This document shows, in pieces, positions 50,801 to 59,800 of a stretch of DNA of 64,000 nucleotides. The notes beneath the pieces were generated by a model, which saw nothing but the letters and a program-made list of their open reading frames with translations, did not search any database and was not told the origin of the DNA. Within the stretch, counting starts at the first letter, position 1; each line of letters opens with the position of its first letter. The position numbers were made by a program, and so were the translations under genes. The DNA is from Pratylenchus scribneri. Lineage: Eukaryota > Nematoda > Chromadorea > Rhabditida > Pratylenchidae. The stretch is from NCBI GenBank assembly GCA_030063045.1, contig JAQSEB010000140.1, forward strand, positions 901,005 to 965,004, written 5' to 3'.

Positions 50801-53800
50801 TTCGAAGGAATGAGCCATGTGGGCGCCCCATTTGCCAAATGCGAGGAAAATGGCAAATGGAGTGCACAGGTGCCAAAATGCTTGGCCGCCTGCAAAGTGC
50901 CACCAATTCGCAATGGCCGATTGGAGCAATTCGCCGAATCCGAATTGGTCGCACATGGAACGCAGGTAATAAGCGATTGGCTAAAAACATTTCGACATGG
51001 AAATGGAATGTTAATTTATTCATTCAAGAGAGAATTTGCCCTTTTATTTTTAAATAAATTTTAAATCTGACAGGCCCCGAGGCAAATTCATTCTAGAGAG
51101 AATTTTGAAAATTTCTTCCGGTATTTTTAAGCCTATTTTCAAAAAACTTCCTTTTTAGAGTCTAATAAAAAAAAATCAGCGAATTTTCAATGTTTCAGTC
51201 GTCAAAATATAGTAGAATAGAATAGTAGAAATTATAGCTCGTAAGCAGCATCCTGGGAGCATTGATTTATGGTGCTAATTCTACATTAGGCTTAAACCCA
51301 TAATGGCTCTAGTCCAATCATAGCCTAGATTTAAAAAGATGTTAATCCGATTTAAAAATTAAAAACCAATCGACGTGTCATGATGAGATCTATCGATTGG
51401 ATAGAGAGTTTGGATATGGGGGTCTAGGATAAACCATTGAATTGTTATTATCTTTTCTCCATTTTCAATAAATTTTTTCTCCGTTTCAAAGTTTTTTCAA
51501 TTAGCAATTTACTTAAAATTTTCTGATATTATCCAAAAAAGAACAGGTACGAATCCAATGTGACGCCAAGCACGATACCAAATCCCGAACGGTGGTTAGC
51601 TGTTTGAATGGTACATGGTCAATGGTGCCACAATGCACGCCAATTCGGTGCCAAAAATGGCCTCAAAAAGTGTCAAATTCGAGGATAGTTTTCACCAAAT
51701 CCACACATGGCTCCGTGGCCAAATATCTTTGCCTCCATGGGTTTCGGCCCTCATCCACTAATAATATGGTCAAATGCCTCTATGGCAAATGGGTTCGGGA
51801 TGGACCGGCATTCCGATGTTTGGCCATGTCCTGCGATCATCCAACAAAGGTGGTTATGGGTTCAAAAACTTTTTCCTAAACCAACAAAACTTTAAATCAA
51901 ATCTTGTCAAAACGCATCATTTGATTATGTTTTGGTTTGGGTTCAACCAATTCTAACTTAGTTTTGAACCATTAAACCAAAATGGTTTAAACCGTTTAAT
52001 ATCCTTTAATTGTTGACCAAACCAAAATTGGTTTAAACCGTTTAATACCTTTTAATTGTTGACCAAACCATGACAAAAAATTATATACCATTCAATGCGT
52101 CTTGACAGGTGCTCTATCCAATTTTGGGTATATGGTTTGGGAATGTAGGATAAACCCATTTTAGGCATTATTCACTCCTTTTAAACAAATTTAAATATAT
52201 TTTCACTACAAAGGTGTTTGGCAGTTTGGAGGGTGGTCGAATCCTGTTGGAAGGACAAATGGGCGCTTATGATTACTCGGACTACATCAGTCGGGTGCCC
52301 GAAGGCCGTTCAATTTCTTTCCAATGCGATAAAGGTAATGAATGATTTATTTGGAATTTAGCCATAAATTCATTGAATTATACAAAATGTTTTTGGGTTG
52401 GAAAATGATCTTTTTGAGGCCATATAAAATTTGGCCATAGCTTGAAAAAGGTTAGGTTTAGATTAAGGTTTAGGTTAAATATTAGAAGAAATCTTAAAAT
52501 GCCTGATTCGCTTCCAGGTTTTTGGCCTCTGTAAATGTTGAAAATTTGACAAAATTTACGAGCTAAATTAATATATTTCCTAAAGGCAATTTGCTGATTG
52601 GGCCACCAAAGGCCACCTGCCAACATGGAGAATGGAGGCCCAGCTTAAAGCCAAAATGCGTTTTCCAAAGGCATCCGGGCATTGAAGGTCAAATTCTATG
52701 GAGTCGACGGAGGCGGAAAAGGGAAGAAAATGGCATTGGAGAAAATGGAATGGAAATGTCGAAAAAATGTGAATTGCCAGATGAAGGCGACACTCGCACT
52801 TTTGTGCCAATAAATGGAAATGGAGTTGATGGCCTTCAAGGAAAAATGCCACAAATTATCAATTTGGGTGAATTTTGAGTTGAAAATTTTTAGTTTGGCG
52901 AAAAAAATATGTAATGACAAAATAATTCCAATGGTTTAAGGATAGTTTTGTCCAACATTCCCAAACTATATACTCAATTGGATAGAGCTCTGGTCAAGAC
53001 GGACGCATTGAATGGTATATAATTTGTCATGGTTTGGTCAACAATTAAAGGGTATTAAACGGTTTAAACCAATTTTGGTTTGGTCAATAATTAAAGGGTA
53101 TTAAACGGTTTAAACCAATTTTGGTTTGGTCAACAATTAAAGGGTATTAAATGGTTAATTTTGGTTTGGTCAACAATTAAAGGGTATTAAACGGTTTAAA
53201 CCAATTTTGGTTTGGTCAACAATTAAAGGGTATTAAATGGTTTAAACCAATTTTGGTTTGGTCAACAATTAAAGGGTATTAAACGGTTGAAACTAATTTT
53301 GGTTTGGTCAACAATTAAAGAGTATTAAACGGTTTAAACCAATTTTGGTTTGGTCAACAATTAAAGGGTATTAAACTGTTTAAACCAATTTTGGTTTAAT
53401 GGCTCAAAACTAAGTTAGAATTTGGTAACTCAAACCAAAAGCATAATTAAATGTTGAGTCTTAATGAGATAAATCAACCTATTTATAAAAGGTTTGTGGA
53501 TCTAGGACAAACCATTGAACTGTTATTATAATATTTTCGCCAAATTAAATAATTAGGCAATTGAAACAACTTTTTATCAATTTCAATTCTCAATTCTAAA
53601 ACAGTTTGCAGGCCCGGATTTGAACTGGAAGGAATGAGGGAAAGAACGATGTCATCGCCACAATTTGTTAGCCAATGTAATGCCGACGGGCAGTGGCGTC
53701 CCGAACTGCGCGAATGCCGTCCAAGTTTGGGCCCAAATTGGGAAATTGCATCAAATTCCATCCCTTTTCCTCGCTGTAGAAAGTTGCCGGCTTCCCTCTC

Positions 53801-56800
53801 GTTTACATGCCATTTATTTACGAATAAAAGAGCAGGATGCCATTGATGAAGGCGGTGATGGCATTTTCCAATCCGGTGAAATGTTGCATCATGGCCAACG
53901 CGCGAAATTGCAATGTTTTCGGGGATTTCGCTTGGAGGGCAATGCCATGGCCGAATGCCATCGAGGCCAATTGCTTCGGGAATTGGGCCAATGCCAGCCA
54001 ATAATTGATGTTAATGAACAACATTTGGAGAAGACATTATTGGATAAAAATGGTTCAAATTTGTTGAAATATTTTAAATTTTAAGGCAATTAATTATTTT
54101 ATATTTAAATCTATCAAAAATTAGCAGACAATCACTAGTTTTTAGCTCATCAGAGCTCTTCAAGGGAATTACCCATATTTGGGAAGGCAATAAACCATTT
54201 TAAAGCCCAATTTGTTCTCTACAATAAGGCTTCTAAAATTTTATGAAAATCCAAGTTTTAAAAAAAAGTTACATGTCTTTGAGTGTAATAATCTGAATTT
54301 GTTTGAGGAAAAGTTGGTTATTTTAAAAAATGTTTTAAATTTTCAAAAAAATAGAAAAGCCACTTTTTAGAGGACATTTTGGGCTTTCAAATGGCATATC
54401 GCCTTCCCAGATTGGTTGTTTCCTTGTTGAGTTATGGCCATAAGAATGGGCCTAGTTTCACAATAATTGACCTTTTTAAGAATATTGATACTATTTTAAT
54501 AAGATTAATTGTATTATTTTTTGACTAAATTATATATCTAAAAAAACGCCAATTTTTTAGCCTCGTTCATGACAAATTCCTCCTTTTCCTCCCTATCATC
54601 ATCTTCACCGACTTCTTCAATTTGTCCAGCCCCTTATCATGGCAATTCACTTGCTTCCATCCATTTTGGCAACGGTGAACAAATTGATGAAAAGGAAAGG
54701 GAATTATTGCCATTCTACCCGGATGGCACATTAATCCGCTATTTTTGTGGGCCGGACAAAAAGATGGATGATGGTTTGGCCACATTTGAAGGAGGCGAGG
54801 CGGCAGCCATTCAGGTAAGGAAATTTCATTAGAAGTTCATTCTTTTACATAGAGCCATTCTTTTGGCCATAGCTCAACAAGAAAGTAACCAATTTTGAAA
54901 GGCAATATGCCTTTTGAAAACCCAAAATGTCCTCTAAAAAGTGGATTTTCTAATTATTAATGTTAATTTGGCTTAATCTAGTACTAAAGTTGTTTAGGGT
55001 GAGAGTTGGTTCTAGGTTCTAGCCGCGGGCCTTCGCCGGAGGCCTAGCCCTCAAAGTGGCCCAAATATTCATCAATTGTCACAAAGTTACGTATTTGTTC
55101 CCTATCATTTATCCTAACGCATCTTAATAAATCAAAATTACAAGAATCCATATAATTATCTTATTAATTTCCCTTCTAAAGTGCGTTCGCGGCCAATGGA
55201 CTGCACTTTTATTGCCATGCATCCAACCATCCACAACAACCACACTGGATCAACAAGGCCAACAAAAGCCCATTGGCATGGGCGACGAAGATAGCTTTGG
55301 CCAAATGTTTGGCCTATCAAAGAAGAAAAAGGACCCGATGGGCGCCTGCTTGGCACCTCAAATTCCCATGGAAAAATCTTTGCACTTTTTGGATGGAGGA
55401 ATGGAAGGGGAAAGAAGCGGAATTAATCAAAAGATTTTGGGAAATGGCAATGGTCAAACTTTTGTGCGATTTCCGGCTGGAACAAATTTACTAGTCAGCG
55501 AGGAAATATTTTGGAAATTTTTTGAAAAAATAATAAAATTACCTAAAAAATTGTAACCCATAAACTTTTCCCAATAAATAGATCTCATCAAGACGCATCA
55601 TTTGATTATGTTATGGCTTGGGTTTAACCAATTCTAAATTAGTTTTGAACCATTAAACCAAAATTGGTTTAAACCATTTAATACCCTTTAATTGTTGACC
55701 AAACCAAAATGGGTTTAAACTGTTTAAAATACCCTTTAATTGTTGACCAAACCAAAATAGGTTTAAACCATTTAATACCCTTTAATTGTTGACCAAATCA
55801 AAATTGGTTTAAACCGTTTAATACCTTTTAATTGTTGACCAAACCAAAATTGGTTTAAACCGTTTAATACCCTTTAATTGTTGACCAAACCATGACAAAT
55901 TATATACCATTCAATGCGTATTGACCAGCTCTATCAAATTTTGGGTATATGGTTTGGGAATGTAGGATAAACCCTCCTTAAACTATTAAAATCTTTTCGG
56001 CATTTTCAATATTTTTCGGCAATAATTTCTTTTAATATCAGGTGAAATGTGCAAGCCCAACAAACCAACTTCGATTGGACCGTTTTGAGCAATGGCGATG
56101 CCGCCAATCTCAATGGCATGTTCGAAATCGGATAGAATGTTCAAAAGGTAATTAATAAATATTATTAAAATGAAAGGAAAATTTTCTGATTAATTTTTGT
56201 ATTTAATAGACCAAAATACATCTTTCTCCCATCTAGGTAGGAAATTGATGAGTACCGTCATGGTTTTTTGGCACATAGGCAATAGCCAATTTCAGAAGGC
56301 AATATTGCATTTTAAAGCCCAGAGTGTCCTCTAAAATTTGGTATTTTGAATTAATTAAATCGAACTTTTTAAAAAGTTACATTGCCTTTGAATGTAATAA
56401 ACTAGAATTTTTCGAGGAAAAGCCGTTTATTTTACAAAATATTTTAAATTTTCAAAAAATTAGGAAAGCCACTTTTTAGAAGAAATTTAGGGCTTACATA
56501 TGGTATATCGCCTTCCTAAATTGATTGCTTCCTTGATGAGATATGGCCAAAAAGAATGGACCTAGGTTACCGAAATCTCTTTTTCTTTTCCTCTGATTCC
56601 CAATTTTTGCCTAAAAATTTTGCAGTGAACATCTCCACTCAATGTGAATTCAAATTCCCATCGACATCATCCGGTGCATCCCGCCTCTCTGTTTTCCATG
56701 AACAAGGTCGACAATTTGTTCTGTTCAATCAACGTTTTGCCAATGGTTCACGCCTACTCTTTTCTTGTGCCAATCATTCCATGGATTTGTTACGAGGCTC

Positions 56801-59800
56801 TACAGAGGTGTGGAAAAAGAATTTTTCCGATCAAAAATTGATTATTTAATTTTAAAATCAAATTAAATTGCTTGATTAAATAACGACAAAATAAATATCT
56901 ATAATAAAATGGTTTACGGGGGGTTTATCCTAAATTCACAAACCATAAATTACTCAAAATTGGATAGAGCTGGTCAAGACGCATTGAATGGTATATAATT
57001 TGTCATGGTTTGGTCAACAATTAAAGGGTATTAAACGGTTTAAACCAATTTAGGTTTGGTCAACAATTAAAGGGTATTAAACGGTTTAAACCAATTTTGG
57101 TTTGGTCAACAATTAAAGGGTATTAAACGGTTTCGACCAATTTTGGTTTAATGGTTCAAAAACTAAGTTTAATATTGATTAAACCCAAACCAAAACATAA
57201 TCAAATGATGCGTTTTGACGAGATACGAGATCTATCAATTGGGTATAAAGTTTATAAGTTTAAGCAAAAAAAATATGTTTGAATTTATAGTCAATTTGTC
57301 GAGAAGGCGAATGGCAACCGCCCGCTCCACATTGCCAAACGTTGGATCCCACCCAGCAAGATCAACCACCGCCCATCCATTTTTATGTGGATCAAGGCCA
57401 ATGGAGAATTTCGCCAGCTGGTGTGCTCCTCTTGAATCGGTTGAATTTATTAATAATTTGGCATCAATTTAATGCCAAAAATGTTTTTTCCAGTTCCGCC
57501 ACTGTTCGCCTCTTTTGCCTCCAACCAAGGGACAGAGGCCAACCCCATTGGGAAAGCACCTCCACGTATCGAACATATCCACAGGTGAGTTAGCCAAAAA
57601 AATAAAAATGATTTTCATTCATATGTTAGAGGGAAAATTTAGAATATTTTTATGTCAGAAAACATAAATTTGTTCTTAAATAGGGAATAGCCCAAACCAG
57701 GCAATTGAATATCTGATTGTGAGGCCAAATGTCATTCTTTTGGCCATAGCTCAATAAGGAAGCAACTGATTTAGGAAGAAATATGCCATTTGAAAGCTCC
57801 AAATGTCCTCTAAAAAGTGGCTGATCTAATTTTTTGGAATCTTAGAACAATTTGTAAAATAGGCGGCTTTTCCTCAAAAAATTTAGGTTTATTATACTCT
57901 AAGACATGTAACATTTTTAAAAGTCGAATTTTATTAAATTTAAAATGGCCAAATTTTAGAGGACACTTTTGACTTTCAAATGGTATTACGCCATCCCGGA
58001 TTGATTGCATTCTTGTTGAGATATAACTAAACGAAACTGGTCCATCGCAATCGGCTGTATTTAATTAATCCCTATTGACTTTGGCTTAAATTTTAATCAA
58101 ATTAAATTAAATGAAATTATGGCCTAATTCCCAAAAATTTTAATTTTCTCTGAAGCCTTTTTCACATTTGATTCGAAAATTTTACCGTAATTTTTCCCCT
58201 ATTTTCCCCATTCAAGGAATGGGCCTCTGGCAATGTTCATCCAAAATTCCCTGGCATTGATTCATTCCAAGTAATAATCACCCAATTATCTCATTTTTGA
58301 CTCATTTTAATTCCAAAAAAAGTTGACCGTGTCGATGGCACAGCCCGAGGATGGTGGCCTCTTCCATTGTGTTTTGCCAGATCATCGAAGGAACAGTTTG
58401 CATATTCGGATACGGGGTAAATTAATTAGGGTTTTTTGGGGTTTTTTCTTATATTCTTCAAGGAAAAAAAAGAAATTTGGTCATTTTAGGAACATTTTTT
58501 CGATAGAGAAAATTACATTTTTGCCATTTCAACACACTTGCCCCATTCTTTTGTTTATATCTCAACAAGGCGTTAACCAATTTGGTTAAGCGATACGTCA
58601 TTGGAAAGCCCTAAATGTCCTCTACAATTTAGCATATTTAATTTTATCAAATCCCACCTTTTAAAAAAGAAATGTCTTTGAATTTTATAAACCCGAATTT
58701 TTTGAGGAAAAGCCGCTTTTTTACAAAATTATTTCAAATTTTCAAAAAATTAGAAATGCCATTTTTAGAGGACATTAGGCTTTCAAATGGCATATCGCCT
58801 TCCCAAATTGGTTGCTTCCTTGTTGAGATATGGCCAAAAGAATGGCTCTAGTTATTTAATTGTCGAAGAAATTCGAATCACTGACACTGATTGATTTCTT
58901 GGCAATTATATTTCGACAAACCCAAAAAATTGGCCATTTTAGTCAAATAGGCCTTTCTAATTCATTGCTTTCCAAGTTAAATTATATTTTTTTTATACAT
59001 TTTCAGATGAACATTGTGAGCCAATTTTGAACAGTTCGCCCACCCTTCGCATCCATTATTCCACTTCTCATCTGTTTTTGGGCACAGTGGCTCAATTTTC
59101 ATGTGCCGATGGCCATCGAATTCTGAATCCACGTTCATTGGTTCAAAACCCAAAAATTTGCCAAATTTAATTCCCAGTTTTTGCGTGCAGATTTGCTTAG
59201 AAGGTGGTCGTTGGTCCCAATTCACGCCAATTTGCACATGTTTGTCTCCATTTTGAGCTCTTTTTTCAAAAAAAAAAATATAATTAAAGTCCTAAAATGT
59301 ATTTTTTGTGCCAAAATTTAAAAAGAAATAGATATTTAATTTATCTATAGTGACGAACAATATTCCTTTTTCGAGGCCATAAAATATGTATATTTAAATT
59401 GGCTATCCTATAACTATAACCCATAATAAAGTGTCGACACTCATGATTATAGGCTATAGATCACATATTGCAATGCTAATACTAATACTTAAGGGCTTTT
59501 CCAATTCATCCTACTGTATCCCCGCCTCCACCCCCCCCCCCCCACTTTTTTGCCTAATCACTCCGTCACCCTACCAATCAAATATTGCCCCAATCTGCTT
59601 TTTTAAATCCACCCTTTTCCTACTTTTGTCTTCTTTTCCCCTTCACATTTTTATCATATTTTCCTGCACAATTAATAAAAAATAATTTAAAGCTGAGTTC
59701 TCCTTAACCCTATCCCTTGGGGGGTTAAAATTTGTCCTACGGCGAAGGCCTGGAGCGGGAGCCAGCAGAACAAGCTCTCGACCTGAACAACTGAACAACT

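Noticed and set aside
52741..52878. Exon 7 stop at 52876 as the definite gene end
   Set aside because: CCP9 would be cut after its first cysteine, and exon 8 restores it in phase. It is kept only as a possible isoform.
53483..54001. 172-codon minus-strand frame
   Set aside because: It is antisense to exons 8 and 9 (CCP9 and CCP10) and runs through intron 8 and part of a T element.
57810..58010. 66-codon minus-strand frame and similar frames near 50085-50282
   Set aside because: They lie wholly inside M elements and reappear as the same shadow peptide in different copies. There is no evidence of expression.
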